A stretch of DNA of 64,000 nt from Nocardia flavorosea NBRC 108225 (GTDB lineage: Bacteria > Actinomycetota > Actinomycetes > Mycobacteriales > Mycobacteriaceae): assembly GCF_001613385.1 (NCBI RefSeq), contig NZ_BDCG01000008.1, positions 310,001-374,000 of the forward strand, given 5' to 3'. A program made the position numbers and the translations under genes. Position 1 is the first letter of the stretch. Every line of letters begins with the position of its first letter. Shown here one piece after another: positions 1 to 8,714 of this stretch. Under the pieces are notes generated by a model that did no database searches, was not told the origin of the DNA, and saw only the letters and a list, made by a program, of their open reading frames with translations.

Positions 1-1
1 C

Positions 2-715
2 CATATGCGCGCGGGTGTGACGATCGTCGACCCGGCAACCACCTGGATCGATACCGATGTCCGGATCGGCCGCGATACCGTCGTCCGCCCCGGAGTCCAA
101 TTGCTGGGTACGACGGTGATCGGCGAGGACGCGGAAATCGGTCCGGACACCACACTCACCAATTCGGACATCGGCGACGGCGCCCGGGTGATCCGCACGC
201 ACGGCGATGGCGCGAAAGTCGACGCATATGCGACAGTCGGTCCGTTCAGTTATCTGCGGCCGGGCACCGTTCTGGGCGAATCGGGCAAAATCGGCGCATT
301 CGTCGAGACCAAGAATGTGGATATCGGCAGGCATACCAAGGTTCCGCATCTCACCTATATCGGGGACGCCACAGTCGGCGAGCACAGCAATATCGGAGCA
401 TCCAGCGTTTTCGTGAACTACGACGGGGTGGACAAGCACCGAACGGTCGTCGGCTCCCATGTGCGTACGGGCAGCGATACGATGTTCGTCGCACCGGTGA
501 CCGTGGGTGACGGTGCATATACCGGAGCGGGTACTGTGCTGCGGGAAGACGTCCCGCCGGGCGCGCTCGCCGTGTCCGGGGGGACGCAGCGCAATATCGA
601 AAACTGGGTGCAGCGGAAACGTCCAGGTACCGCTGCAGCAAATGCGGCGGCGAAGGCACTCGCGGCCGATGAATTACCGGATCGGGCAACAGAGCTTAAG
701 GATGGCAACCAGTAG
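2..715 (+). CDS. glmU: Bifunctional GlmU, C-terminal acetyltransferase part (5' end outside window)
   Basis: This is the C-terminal half of the bifunctional enzyme that acetylates glucosamine-1-phosphate and then uridylylates it to UDP-GlcNAc, the cytoplasmic precursor for peptidoglycan. The frame is already open at the window edge, so the N-terminal uridyltransferase domain lies outside. What is visible is the left-handed beta-helix, with hexapeptide repeats throughout. It includes the family-typical stretches [39 protein letters not shown] and [20 protein letters not shown], then the closing [13 protein letters not shown] and a short disordered tail. The stop codon TAG shares one base with the GTG start of prs, so the two are translationally coupled. 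The first ATG inside the window is an internal codon, not the start. Confidence 0.96.
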   Translation, partial: HMRAGVTIVDPATTWIDTDVRIGRDTVVRPGVQLLGTTVIGEDAEIGPDTTLTNSDIGDGARVIRTHGDGAKVDAYATVGPFSYLRPGTVLGESGKIGAFVETKNVDIGRHTKVPHLTYIGDATVGEHSNIGASSVFVNYDGVDKHRTVVGSHVRTGSDTMFVAPVTVGDGAYTGAGTVLREDVPPGALAVSGGTQRNIENWVQRKRPGTAAANAAAKALAADELPDRATELKDGNQ

Positions 716-1695
716 TGACCGCGTCATGGATCGACAACCAGAAGAACCTGATGCTCTTCGCCGGACGGTCGCACCCAGAACTGGCCGAGCAGGTGGCCAA
801 GGAATTGGACGTGGAGGTCACCCCGCAGACCGCGCGTGATTTTGCGAACGGGGAAATCTTCGTCCGTTTCGAAGAGTCGGTACGCGGTTCCGACGCCTTC
901 GTATTGCAGAGCTTCCCGGCCCCGCTCAACCAGTGGCTGATGGAACAGCTCATCATGATCGACGCGCTCAAGCGCGGTTCGGCCAAGCGGATCACCGCCA
1001 TCCTGCCGTTCTACCCCTACGCCCGCCAGGACAAGAAGCACCGCGGCCGCGAACCGATCTCCGCCCGGCTCGTGGCCGATCTGCTCAAGACCGCCGGCGC
1101 CGACCGCATCGTGACGGTCGATCTGCACACCGATCAGATCCAGGGCTTCTTCGACGGCCCGGTCGACCATATGCACGCCCAGCTGCAGCTCGCGGAGTAC
1201 ATCCGCAACAACTACAGCCTGGACAACATCACCGTCGTATCCCCCGATTCCGGCCGTGTCCGGGTGGCGGAGAAATGGGCGGATTCGCTGGGCGGGTCGC
1301 CGCTGGCGTTCATCCACAAGACCCGTGACCCGCTGGTTCCGAACCAGGTGAAGTCCAACCGTGTGGTCGGTGAGGTCGAGGGCCGCACCTGCATTCTGAT
1401 CGACGATATGATCGACACCGGTGGCACCATCGCCGGCGCGGTGAACGTGCTGAAGGAAGCCGGTGCCGGTGATGTGGTGATCGCCGCGACGCACGGCGTG
1501 CTGAGCGCTCCCGCGGCCGAGCGGCTGGCCTCCTGCGGCGCCAGGGAGGTCGTGGTGACCAATACGCTGCCGATCACCGAGGACAAGAAGTTCCCGCAGC
1601 TCACGGTGCTGTCCATCGCGCCGCTGCTCGCCCGCACGATCCGTGAGGTGTTCGAGAACGGTTCGGTGACCGGGCTGTTCAACGGCAACGCCTGA
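715..1695 (+). CDS. prs: Ribose-phosphate pyrophosphokinase (PRPP synthetase)
   Basis: Makes PRPP from ribose-5-phosphate and ATP for nucleotide, His, Trp, NAD and, in this order, decaprenylphosphoryl-arabinose synthesis. The 326-residue length is normal for class I enzymes. Visible motifs are FANGEIFVRFEES near the N-terminus, the ATP-binding flexible loop RQDKKHRGREPISARL, VDLHTDQIQGFF, and the PRPP-binding loop CILIDDMIDTGGTIAGA near residue 225. The GTG start overlaps the glmU TAG by one base, so the pair forms a glmU-prs operon as in mycobacteria. A strong hairpin follows 33 bases after the stop. Confidence 0.97.
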   Translation: MTASWIDNQKNLMLFAGRSHPELAEQVAKELDVEVTPQTARDFANGEIFVRFEESVRGSDAFVLQSFPAPLNQWLMEQLIMIDALKRGSAKRITAILPFYPYARQDKKHRGREPISARLVADLLKTAGADRIVTVDLHTDQIQGFFDGPVDHMHAQLQLAEYIRNNYSLDNITVVSPDSGRVRVAEKWADSLGGSPLAFIHKTRDPLVPNQVKSNRVVGEVEGRTCILIDDMIDTGGTIAGAVNVLKEAGAGDVVIAATHGVLSAPAAERLASCGAREVVVTNTLPITEDKKFPQLTVLSIAPLLARTIREVFENGSVTGLFNGNA

Positions 1696-1727
1696 ACACA
1701 TCTCGGCGGTAGATCCTGCTAGCTGTC

Positions 1728-1762
1728 GCATCGGCCCCGGACAATCGGTCCGGGGCCGATGC
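1728..1762 (+). terminator. Hairpin terminator after prs
   Basis: Two perfectly complementary 15-base arms (1728-1742 and 1748-1762) enclose the 5-base loop AATCG. There is no long T tract, as is usual for high-GC actinobacterial terminators. It closes the glmU-prs operon. Confidence 0.85.
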
Positions 1763-2004
1763 GTTTCCGTGGGCCGCGGCGGATCAGGACGGTCGCTGTG
1801 GCCGGGCGCGGCCCCATCCAGAGCCGGGCGGGCGCCCGTGCCCCGGAACAGTTGCTTCATATCTCCTTCACACCGCCCCGGTCCTTCGCGGCGGCGCCAC
1901 GCTCGCGTGGCTACGGATCGACTCGCCCCGGGCACTACAGGATGGCTCGCCATGACTGGTCGCGGTCTCTGGACGTAACCCCGAAGCAGCGCATACTGGG
2001 TGGT

Positions 2005-2250
2005 ATGGATCGCGAACCACGAGAGCCCGATATGGGCGACGACGACCAGTTGGACGAGGTCCGCGCCTATGAACGCAATATCGAAGACCCGCCGGACGAC
2101 CTGCGAATCCGCAACCGGGAAAGCGACGACGACCGGCTGGGCACAACCGAAGAGCTGGCCGAGGAATCGGACCGCCGCGACCGTTCCGGCGAAGACAACC
2201 GCCCCGCCGAGGCCGCCGCCATCCATATCGAGGACGAACCCGAAAGCTGA
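2005..2250 (+). CDS. Small acidic hypothetical protein (DUF5709-like)
   Basis: An 81-residue, very acidic and hydrophilic protein with no membrane segment, starting MDREPREPDMGDDDQLDE. The C-terminal end, AEAAAIHIEDEP, resembles the tail of DUF5709 proteins common in this order, but that match is from memory and weak. I chose the ATG at 2005 because the in-frame extension upstream (from 1759) runs through the prs terminator hairpin and has a composition unlike coding sequence. Function unknown. It stands alone between the prs terminator and the next gene. Confidence 0.6.
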   Translation: MDREPREPDMGDDDQLDEVRAYERNIEDPPDDLRIRNRESDDDRLGTTEELAEESDRRDRSGEDNRPAEAAAIHIEDEPES

Positions 2251-2306
2251 CGCTCCCCGCCGCGGTACCGACTACGAGCCCTCGACGATCCGACCGAGGA
2301 GACGTG

Positions 2307-3674
2307 ATGAGCACACCGCAGGACCCGCGAAACCACGGCGAGTCGCCGCGAGACTCCGGCGAGACGCCGCGACAGCACAACCGGCCACCGCATTCCGAGG
2401 GCGGGCCGGCACAACATCACGGCGAGCCGCCGGTGGACAGGGACTCCGCGACCGGCGGTCACCGTCCCGGCGAGCAAGCGTCGGGCGGCCGGACCTCCGG
2501 AACTCCGGACGAACCGTTCGTCATGCCCGCCGCCCCGCAACCGCCGGACGAGCCTGCCGCCGCGGCTGGAGCCCCGCAGCCCCCGTCGCAATCCGGCGTC
2601 GAGCCTGGATCAGGTACCGATCCGGACCGCGCCGGAGAGGATCGGCCGGCCGGTGGGGAGATGCCGAGGTCTTCCGAGGACCCGCCCACCGAATACCTCC
2701 CGAAGATCCTGCACCGCGAGCCGTCCGGTTCGAGCCGGGCCGGCGCCGGGAGCGGACCGGAGAGCCCCGAGCCCGGAGTGAGCAGCCCCGCGGACGACCA
2801 CCCGACCCAAATGTTGCCCAAACAGTCCGAGCAGCCGGGTGGACCGGGCGCCGGGGCACCGCGAATGGACAAGGGGACCGCGGCCTACACGCAGGGGTGG
2901 CAGCCGGGTTCGTCCGAAGAACAGCCGGGCCGGCAGCCGATGGGCGAGGTCCCGCCGCAAGCGTGGTCCGCGCGGCCGGAGGAGCAGGAACCGGGGCAGG
3001 CCTGGCAGCCCCAATCACCCGGTCGGCCCGGCTACTCCCGACCCGGCGGTACTCCGCCGCCCGGCGCATACGGCAGTCGACCGGAACAGCCCGGAGAGCA
3101 ACCCGGCTGGGCCGCCGACCAGACCGGACAGCAGGGCTGGAGCGGACACCAGACCGGACAGCAGAGCTGGAGCGGACACCCCGGAGGGGGAGCCGATCGC
3201 CACGGGCAGGAGGGTTGGGGTCACGAGCAAACCGGTCAACAAGGCTGGGGCCACGAGCAAACCGGTCAACAAGGCTGGGGCCACGAACAAACCGGACAGC
3301 CCGGTTGGGGCGGACAACAGGGGTGGAGCGGCGCCCAGCCCGGGCAACAAGGCTGGGGCGGCGGTCGACAACCCGGCGGCTATCCCGCCTACCCGCAGCA
3401 GCAGTACCAACCCTATGGCGCCACCCAGGAACCGGAACGCTCCGGACCACAGGTCCTGTCGATCATCGGTTTCGTCTGCGCCGCAGTCTCACTGCTGTTC
3501 TGTCCTCTGCTGTTCGGTATCGCCGGTATCGCGCTCGGTGTCATCGGGCATATCCGCGGCGAATCCCTCGGAAAGTGGGCAGCCATCGCGGCCGGCGTAT
3601 GCCTGATCATCGGAGTGATCCTGGCCTTGGCGCTCTCCGGAATGGATATGGTCCCCATCGAGTCCGCGAGTTAG
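2307..3674 (+). CDS. Q/G/P-rich membrane protein with C-terminal DUF4190-like domain
   Basis: About 455 residues. The first roughly 370 are disordered and rich in Pro, Gly, Gln and acidic residues. They include short motifs PTEYLPK and PTQMLPK and then degenerate repeats of the type GWGHEQTGQQ and GWSGHQTGQQ. The last 75 residues hold two hydrophobic segments (VLSIIGFVCAAVSLLFCPLL and a second helix ending LALALSG) separated by GHIRGESLGKWA, the pattern of DUF4190 proteins. The protein is therefore probably membrane-anchored at its C-terminus with a long cytoplasmic tail. GAGGAGACGTG precedes the start; the GTG three bases upstream (2304) is an alternative. Role unknown. Confidence 0.75.
   Translation: MSTPQDPRNHGESPRDSGETPRQHNRPPHSEGGPAQHHGEPPVDRDSATGGHRPGEQASGGRTSGTPDEPFVMPAAPQPPDEPAAAAGAPQPPSQSGVEPGSGTDPDRAGEDRPAGGEMPRSSEDPPTEYLPKILHREPSGSSRAGAGSGPESPEPGVSSPADDHPTQMLPKQSEQPGGPGAGAPRMDKGTAAYTQGWQPGSSEEQPGRQPMGEVPPQAWSARPEEQEPGQAWQPQSPGRPGYSRPGGTPPPGAYGSRPEQPGEQPGWAADQTGQQGWSGHQTGQQSWSGHPGGGADRHGQEGWGHEQTGQQGWGHEQTGQQGWGHEQTGQPGWGGQQGWSGAQPGQQGWGGGRQPGGYPAYPQQQYQPYGATQEPERSGPQVLSIIGFVCAAVSLLFCPLLFGIAGIALGVIGHIRGESLGKWAAIAAGVCLIIGVILALALSGMDMVPIESAS
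3216..3350 (+). repeat. Degenerate 30-bp coding repeats (GWGHEQTGQQ)
   Basis: Three consecutive near-identical 30-base units encode GWGHEQTGQQ, the third ending in P instead of Q. They are flanked by looser copies with GWSG and GWGG. The reading frame is kept throughout, so copy number can vary without breaking the protein. Confidence 0.7.
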
Positions 3675-3949
3675 AGCCCATGCTGGACGGGGCTCCCCGG
3701 GGCAGGTGGATGCCTCTCCGGGCGTTTGCCGAGCACTATCGGGACGCCGCGTCGAACGAGTTCGGTCCTACTCACTCCTGTGGCCGCGGCGGCCTAGTGA
3801 TCCCGTCGGATCAGCAGCTCCGCCGGTAGGCACACGCTGGTCTCGTGTGTGCCGTAAAGGTATCGGCGCCTGAGCTGTGGGCCGGATAAGGTCCAGCTAT
3901 GCCAATCGAGGACCACAACCGGCCGGCGACCGTGAAGCGGAGCGCGTAG

Positions 3950-4867
3950 ATGTCGCAGCGGGAGCTGGTGGTTCTGGGCACCGCCAGCCAGGTGCCGACA
4001 GCGCATCGTAACCACAACGGGTATGTGCTGCGGTGGGGTGGCGAAGCGGTCCTGTTCGACCCCGGGGAGGGCACGCAGCGGCAGATGATCCACGCCGGGA
4101 TTTCGGCGACCGACCTGACCCGGATAGCGATCACACACTTCCACGGCGACCACAGTCTCGGACTGGCCGGGGTGATGCAGCGAATCAATCTGGACCGTGT
4201 CCCGCACCCGATCGACGCCTATTATCCGGCCTCGGGTCAGCGGTATTTCGACAACCTGTGCGATGCCACCGCCTACCATCGCACCGTCGAACTCCGGTCG
4301 CACCCGATCACCGAACCGGGCCCGCTACCGGCTCCCGGTGCGCCTTTCCGACTCACAGCCGCTCGGCTCGACCATCCGGTGGAGGCATTCGGCTACCGGA
4401 TCACCGAACCCGATTACCACGCCATCCTTCCCGACCGGCTCGCCGGCCTCGGCCTGTCCGGTCCGCTCGTCGGGCGACTGCAGCGAGAGGGAGCGATCAG
4501 CTGGCAGGGTCGCACGGTCCGGCTGGCGGATGTCAGCACGATCCGGCGTGGTCAGAGCTTCGCTTTCGTTATGGACACCCGTCTCTGCCCGGCCGCCCGC
4601 GAACTCGCTGCCGATGTCGACATGCTGGTCATCGAGGCGACCTTTCGCGACGCCGACGCGCACCTCGCCGCCGAACACGGCCATCTCACCGCCGGCCAGG
4701 CGGCCCGCATCGCGGCCGACGCCGGGGTACGAACCCTGGTGCTGACCCACTTCTCCCAGCGTTACCGCACGCTGGACGACCACCTCGCCGAAGCGCAGCG
4801 GGAATTCGCCGGGGAGATCGTGATTGCCACCGACCTCGCCCGCATCCCACTGCCACCTCGCCGCTGA
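3950..4867 (+). CDS. rnz: Ribonuclease Z (tRNA 3' processing endonuclease)
   Basis: A metallo-beta-lactamase-fold endonuclease that removes 3' trailers from tRNA precursors. It has 305 residues, normal for the short bacterial form. The zinc-binding motif [11 protein letters not shown] is at residues 62-72 (H63, H65, D67, H68). It is followed by the PxKxxGY-like element [27 protein letters not shown] with HLTAGQAA, and LTHFSQRY, which supply the remaining metal ligands. The neighbours are unrelated, so this looks monocistronic. A longer stretch before it (3675-3949) shows no gene. Confidence 0.95.
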   Translation: MSQRELVVLGTASQVPTAHRNHNGYVLRWGGEAVLFDPGEGTQRQMIHAGISATDLTRIAITHFHGDHSLGLAGVMQRINLDRVPHPIDAYYPASGQRYFDNLCDATAYHRTVELRSHPITEPGPLPAPGAPFRLTAARLDHPVEAFGYRITEPDYHAILPDRLAGLGLSGPLVGRLQREGAISWQGRTVRLADVSTIRRGQSFAFVMDTRLCPAARELAADVDMLVIEATFRDADAHLAAEHGHLTAGQAARIAADAGVRTLVLTHFSQRYRTLDDHLAEAQREFAGEIVIATDLARIPLPPRR

Positions 4868-4958
4868 CCGACCCGGCCGAGCCGAGTGGTCACCACTCGA
4901 CGTGGACTCGGACCTATAGCGGACAGGAATCGGCCGGAAGCGGTGCGATGCTGTCGGC

Positions 4959-5483
4959 ATGACCACATCACCTCTGATCATGTCCGGTTCCGAACTCGGC
5001 AATGGGTACGGCAGCGTCAACGCCTTTGCGGTCGTCAAGGGGCCGGGCGGGGCGCGAGGGTTCGTCGAATTCCTCGGCGATGTCTTCGGCGGGCGGGAGA
5101 CGCCGGAAGCGCACGCCGACGATACCGACGGGCTGGTGATCCACGCCGAGGTGCGAATCGGGGATTCGTGCCTGATGATTGCGGATTCCAAACCGGACTG
5201 GGTGTTCACGCCGGCGCTACTACAGGTGAATGTCACCGATTGCGACGAGGTATTGCGGCGCGCGAAGGCGCTCGGGGCACAAGTGATCACCCAGACGACA
5301 CCGTTTTACGGTGCATCGTCGCTGGCGCGGTTCATCGATCCGTGGAGCAATGTGTGGTGGCTGTTCGGGCCCGCGATAGCAGGTGCGCCCGAGCCGGTAT
5401 GGGATCCCGAATCGACGGGCGAGGAGTCGACGGTCCACGCAACCATCTGTCAGGCCCTGCGTGAGTTGAAGCCGCCGCAGTGA
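4959..5483 (+). CDS. VOC (glyoxalase/bleomycin resistance/dioxygenase fold) family protein
   Basis: A 174-residue cytoplasmic protein of PhnB-like architecture. A first beta-alpha-beta-beta-beta unit (AFAVVKGPGGARGFVEFLGDVF ... VIHAEVRIGDSCLMIAD) and a second (LLQVNVTDCDEVLRRAKALGAQ ... ARFIDPWSNVWWLFGP) are visible. The ending DPWSNVWWL is typical of the family. The substrate cannot be read from the sequence. Such proteins range from enzymes to drug-binding proteins. Confidence 0.85.
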   Translation: MTTSPLIMSGSELGNGYGSVNAFAVVKGPGGARGFVEFLGDVFGGRETPEAHADDTDGLVIHAEVRIGDSCLMIADSKPDWVFTPALLQVNVTDCDEVLRRAKALGAQVITQTTPFYGASSLARFIDPWSNVWWLFGPAIAGAPEPVWDPESTGEESTVHATICQALRELKPPQ

Positions 5484-5603
5484 ACGGGTACCGCGGAGTC
5501 GACCACATGTTGTGCGAGGTCGAACGTATCGCCGCACGGTGCAGTCGTGACCCGCACGCGTCCCGGCAGCATGAGAGGTGATCGTCGAGTCGGTGCAATG
5601 GCG

Positions 5604-5628
5604 ATACCCGATGCCCGGCATCGGGTAT
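5604..5628. repeat. 25-bp near-perfect palindrome between convergent genes
   Basis: Two 12-base arms, ATACCCGATGCC and GGCATCGGGTAT, are separated by one base. The palindrome lies between the VOC gene stop and the convergent HxlR gene stop. It could be a bidirectional terminator stem, although the near-absent loop is awkward for RNA, or a protein-binding dyad. Confidence 0.6.
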
Positions 5629-5665
5629 GGCGAACCTGGCCCGTGGGGTGCGGTCCACGCCGTAT

Positions 5666-6127
5666 CTACGCAGTTGCGTCTGCGAGCTCGGGGGTTTCGC
5701 GGTCGAACCGCGCGCGGTGGTCCTGGACCGCGTCCATATGGGCTTCGGCCCAGACCTTGATACCGCGGATCACCTGGTGCAGGGACAGGCCCAGATCGGT
5801 CAGCTCATAGGTGACCGTGACCGGAACGGTGGGGGTCACCGTGCGGGTGACCAGGCCGTCGCGTTCCAGGGAACGCAGTGTCTGGGTGAGCATCTTCTGG
5901 CTGACACCGGCCAGCCGCCGGGACAGTTCGGAGTAGCGCATGGCCCGGGGTTCACCGGCGCACTGTCCCGCCGGGTTTGGGCCGTCGCTACCGAGCGCCG
6001 CGAGCACCAGCGCCACCCATTTGCCGGAGATCCGGTCGAGCAGCTGCCGGCTGGGGCAGTCCGCGAAGAACGCGTCGTACTCGGCCTTCTGCTGGGCCCG
6101 CTGCTGCGCCGCCGTCATCGTCGCCAT
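5666..6127 (-). CDS. HxlR-family transcriptional regulator
   Basis: A 153-residue winged-helix regulator. The domain runs from about residue 20 (CPSRQLLDRISGKW) through ELSRRLAGVSQKMLTQTLRSLE, the recognition helix, to DGLVTRTVTPTVPVTVTYELTDLG, the wing. These are the hallmark HxlR features, including the N-terminal Cys that often serves as an electrophile or redox sensor. An N-terminal A/Q-rich helix precedes it. It is divergent from an NAD(P)H-dependent oxidoreductase across a 113-base gap filled with inverted repeats, so it probably controls that gene and itself. Confidence 0.92.
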   Translation of the reverse strand: MATMTAAQQRAQQKAEYDAFFADCPSRQLLDRISGKWVALVLAALGSDGPNPAGQCAGEPRAMRYSELSRRLAGVSQKMLTQTLRSLERDGLVTRTVTPTVPVTVTYELTDLGLSLHQVIRGIKVWAEAHMDAVQDHRARFDRETPELADATA

Positions 6128-6158
6128 GACCTCACCTTCCTACTTGCGGGTGAGTTAC

Positions 6159-6230
6159 GCACTTCTGAGTGCCTACTTCCCGTTGGAGAGTTACCTCTCC
6201 ATTCTGGAGTAACAACACCGATTACTCCAG
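6159..6230. promoter_or_regulatory. Cluster of inverted repeats in divergent HxlR/oxidoreductase promoter
   Basis: Three dyads lie side by side: GCACT-4-AGTGC (6159-6172), GGAGAG-4-CTCTCC (6185-6200), and CTGGAGTAA-9-TTACTCCAG (6204-6212/6222-6230). The last has perfect 9-base arms and sits directly before the ribosome binding site GGAGG of the oxidoreductase gene. These are candidate HxlR operators. Assignment of any one to the regulator is inference. Confidence 0.6.
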
Positions 6231-6240
6231 AGGAGGCGCA

Positions 6241-7149
6241 ATGTCCACCACGTTCCGTACCGCAGTCGTCCGCACCCCGGGTGGTCCCGATTCGATCGAG
6301 TTCATCGACGTCCCGGTCGCGGACCCGGGCCCCGGCCAGGTCCGGGTGGCGATCGCCGGAACCTCTGTCAACCCCGTCGACCTGGCCCTCACCGCCGGTG
6401 TCTTCCATCAGATGGGGATCATCACCCAGCCCGACCACACGGGCCTGGGCACCGATTTCGCGGGCATCGTGGAGGCCGTCGGCCCGGATGTGGATATCGC
6501 GGTCGGCAGCCGGGTCGCGGGTACCGTCGACGGATTCGATCGCGATTTCGGCACCTACGCCGAACAACTGGTCGTGCCGGCGGCCGATATCGCGGTGGTC
6601 CCCGACGAGCTCGAATTGACCGCGGCGGCCACGGTTCCGCTCAACGGCTTGACCGCGGCTCAGCTGGTGGACCTGCTCGGCGAGGGCGGCGGGCGGAACC
6701 TGCTGGTGACCGGGGCGGCGGGTGCGGTCGGCGGGTATGTGGTCACGCTGGCCCAGGACCATGGCTGGCAGGTCACCGGATTGGCCCGGACACGGGATGA
6801 GGAGTTCGTCCGCGGTCTCGGAGCGGATTTCACGACTACGGCCGTGCCGGGCTGGGACGCGGTGGCCGATACCGCTGTTTTCCAGGAGAAAGCCCTGCCT
6901 TTGGTACGCGACGGCGGTGTGCTGGTCGGTGTCCGGCCGGGCGGTGAACCACCGGCCGAACGCGGGATCACCGTGCGCGCGGTCTCGGTACACCCCGACG
7001 GCACCCGGCTGGCCGGGTTGCTGAAGGATACGGTGACCGGCCGGCTCCCGGCACGTGTCCATACCGTCGTTCCATTGGACGGAGTCGCCGACGCCCACCG
7101 GGCGGTCGCGCAGGGCGGTATCCGCGGAAGGTATGTCCTGCGGCCCTGA
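6241..7149 (+). CDS. NADP-dependent zinc-less alcohol dehydrogenase/quinone oxidoreductase (MDR family)
   Basis: A 302-residue medium-chain reductase of the quinone oxidoreductase class. It has an N-terminal GroES-like part (GTSVNPVDLALTAGVF, TDFAGIVEAVGPDV, VGSRVAGTV), then a Rossmann part with LLVTGAAGAVGGYVVTLAQ as the nucleotide-binding motif, and the family ending VVPLDGVADAHRAVAQGGIRGRYVL. No zinc-binding Cys cluster is present. The ATG at 6241 follows the ribosome binding site GAGGAGG. The longer in-frame start at 6169 would lie inside the operator region and is rejected. Probably regulated by the divergent HxlR protein, as in quinone or electrophile stress systems. Confidence 0.92.
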   Translation: MSTTFRTAVVRTPGGPDSIEFIDVPVADPGPGQVRVAIAGTSVNPVDLALTAGVFHQMGIITQPDHTGLGTDFAGIVEAVGPDVDIAVGSRVAGTVDGFDRDFGTYAEQLVVPAADIAVVPDELELTAAATVPLNGLTAAQLVDLLGEGGGRNLLVTGAAGAVGGYVVTLAQDHGWQVTGLARTRDEEFVRGLGADFTTTAVPGWDAVADTAVFQEKALPLVRDGGVLVGVRPGGEPPAERGITVRAVSVHPDGTRLAGLLKDTVTGRLPARVHTVVPLDGVADAHRAVAQGGIRGRYVLRP

Positions 7150-7289
7150 ACCGGCGCAACCGGACTGCCTATTCCTCGCACTGCCTCGAATGACTGCACC
7201 GCGACCCGGTGCGGCCCTGAGGACGCAAGCGGTGTCGACCTGCAACGGCAGGTCGGTGCCGAGATGTCTACCGGTTCCTGGGAGGTAGA

Positions 7290-7325
7290 GCCGCCCGGCG
7301 GGCAACAGAGATCCCGCCGGGCGGC
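7290..7325. terminator. Bidirectional hairpin terminator
   Basis: Perfect 13-base arms (7290-7302, GCCGCCCGGCGGG, and 7313-7325) enclose a 10-base loop. It lies between the convergent oxidoreductase gene and the last gene of the CHAT cassette and can serve both. Confidence 0.8.
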
Positions 7326-7375
7326 TGCGGGGCCCTCTCTCCGGTCCCCGGATCGACCGCTCGCTCGACTCGTCC

Positions 7376-8632
7376 TCAGGTGGTGAAGGTTGCGAAGGAC
7401 GACCACAGCAGGGGCGAGTATTCGAGAGCAGCGGTCGAGCGCCAGAGATGTAACCGCTTGCGCTGCCAGGCGGTGAGCGTGGGGATAGGGTCATCCGTGT
7501 CGTGGGCGGAGTCCACGGCACAGACCGTGTCCTGGAGCGGGGCGGCATCGGGGGCGGCGCCGAAACGCTGGAAGGCGAGGTCGGTCGGCAGGGGCCAGCG
7601 GGTGGCGGTGATCAGTTCCGCACCGCCGGTGACCATGGCGGCGATCAAACCGAGCGCTTCGGTGAATCGCAGATCGCCACCACTTTCGCAGGCGATCAGC
7701 GCGACCCGGGCGGGAATCGGCCAGAGATCGTTGCCGGCAACCGGTTCCGGCTCCAGCGTGTAGGTGCCGAGCAGGAGGTCTTTCGCGGAAAGCGGGCGAT
7801 GGTCGCGTTGCGGTTCGGCGAAACCCACGGTGCCCGCGGTGCAGGCCAGATGCAGTTCGGTGTTCTCGCTCTGCCCCGATTCCGGGGACGCCGCGGTGAC
7901 ATGCCCGACATAGATCAACCGGGACGCGCCGGCGCGCAGGGTTTCGGACAGCCAGTGGCGGTCGAGATCGGTGCGGCGGAAAACGGCCGCCGGCTCGGCG
8001 ACGGCGGGGCGCAGCCGACCGGCGGCGAGGTGGTCGGCGATGCGCGCGGTGAGCGGTGTCGGCCGGTCCATCCGGCCCAGGACCGAACCGAGCGCGGAAT
8101 CGGCGCGGAATCCGGGCACCCGGGGGTCGAGGACCGCGACCACCGGCAGGTCACGCGAGGCCGGCCACGACCGCGGAACCCGCACCGGGGCGTGCACGAT
8201 CCCGGCCGGGACCAGCAGGCTGATATCGGCGATATCGATCAGCCGGACGTCGGGGGCCGGGGCGATGATCTCCCACGGCACCTGCGCGACGCGCGGCGAG
8301 GGCTGCAAACGGATATGCGGGCGCACACCACGCTGATACAGCTCGTACAACTGGCCGGCCAGATCGTAGGGCAGTAGCGCGCGGGACAGATCGCGGGCGA
8401 GCTCGTATTCGGCGTCGGGGGCGGCGAATGCCCCGTTCGTGAGCGCTTTCTCGAGGCCACCGGCCACCTCGGGGGCAGGCAGCGCCGCGGACAGGTTGCC
8501 GACGGCCTCGTCGATATCGTCACCGGGCAGCACGGTCACACCCGGCAGCGCGGACCCATCGGCCCACTGCCAGGACATGTAGAGATCACCCGCATCCGCC
8601 ATCCGGACCACTACGGTCGGCCGGTCACCCAT
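7376..8632 (-). CDS. CHAT-domain (caspase-like) protease, last gene of a four-gene cassette
   Basis: About 418 residues with no TPR of its own. The C-terminal half is a CHAT domain: VPWEIIAPAPDVRLIDIADISLLV is the usual entry strand. The catalytic His lies in LIYVGHV (about residue 244) and the catalytic Cys in ALIACESGGD (about residue 315). They are followed by ALGLIAAMVTGGAELITATRWPLPTD. Both residues of the His/Cys pair are present, so it is likely an active protease. The ATG at 8632 is preferred because GGAGG lies five bases upstream; the GTG at 8644 is the alternative. It follows the TPR gene by about 80 bases. Substrate unknown. The family includes conflict and death effectors such as TPR-CHAT of Craspase. 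Confidence 0.85.
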   Translation of the reverse strand: MGDRPTVVVRMADAGDLYMSWQWADGSALPGVTVLPGDDIDEAVGNLSAALPAPEVAGGLEKALTNGAFAAPDAEYELARDLSRALLPYDLAGQLYELYQRGVRPHIRLQPSPRVAQVPWEIIAPAPDVRLIDIADISLLVPAGIVHAPVRVPRSWPASRDLPVVAVLDPRVPGFRADSALGSVLGRMDRPTPLTARIADHLAAGRLRPAVAEPAAVFRRTDLDRHWLSETLRAGASRLIYVGHVTAASPESGQSENTELHLACTAGTVGFAEPQRDHRPLSAKDLLLGTYTLEPEPVAGNDLWPIPARVALIACESGGDLRFTEALGLIAAMVTGGAELITATRWPLPTDLAFQRFGAAPDAAPLQDTVCAVDSAHDTDDPIPTLTAWQRKRLHLWRSTAALEYSPLLWSSFATFTT

Positions 8633-8714
8633 CAGCTCCTCCACCGCAATCTCGGCCGCGGTACATCACCGCGATCGCTGTGCTGCGCTCGGCAATCGAC
8701 GCCGTGTCCTCGTT

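Noticed and set aside
1759..2004. Upstream start for the small acidic protein
   Set aside because: It would begin inside the prs terminator and adds residues of non-coding composition.
724..2226. 500-codon minus-strand open frame antisense to prs
   Set aside because: It mirrors the strong third-position GC bias of prs, spans a terminator and has no family features.
6115..7548. 477-codon minus-strand frame across the oxidoreductase gene
   Set aside because: It overlaps the promoter dyads, the oxidoreductase and a terminator; no conserved motif.
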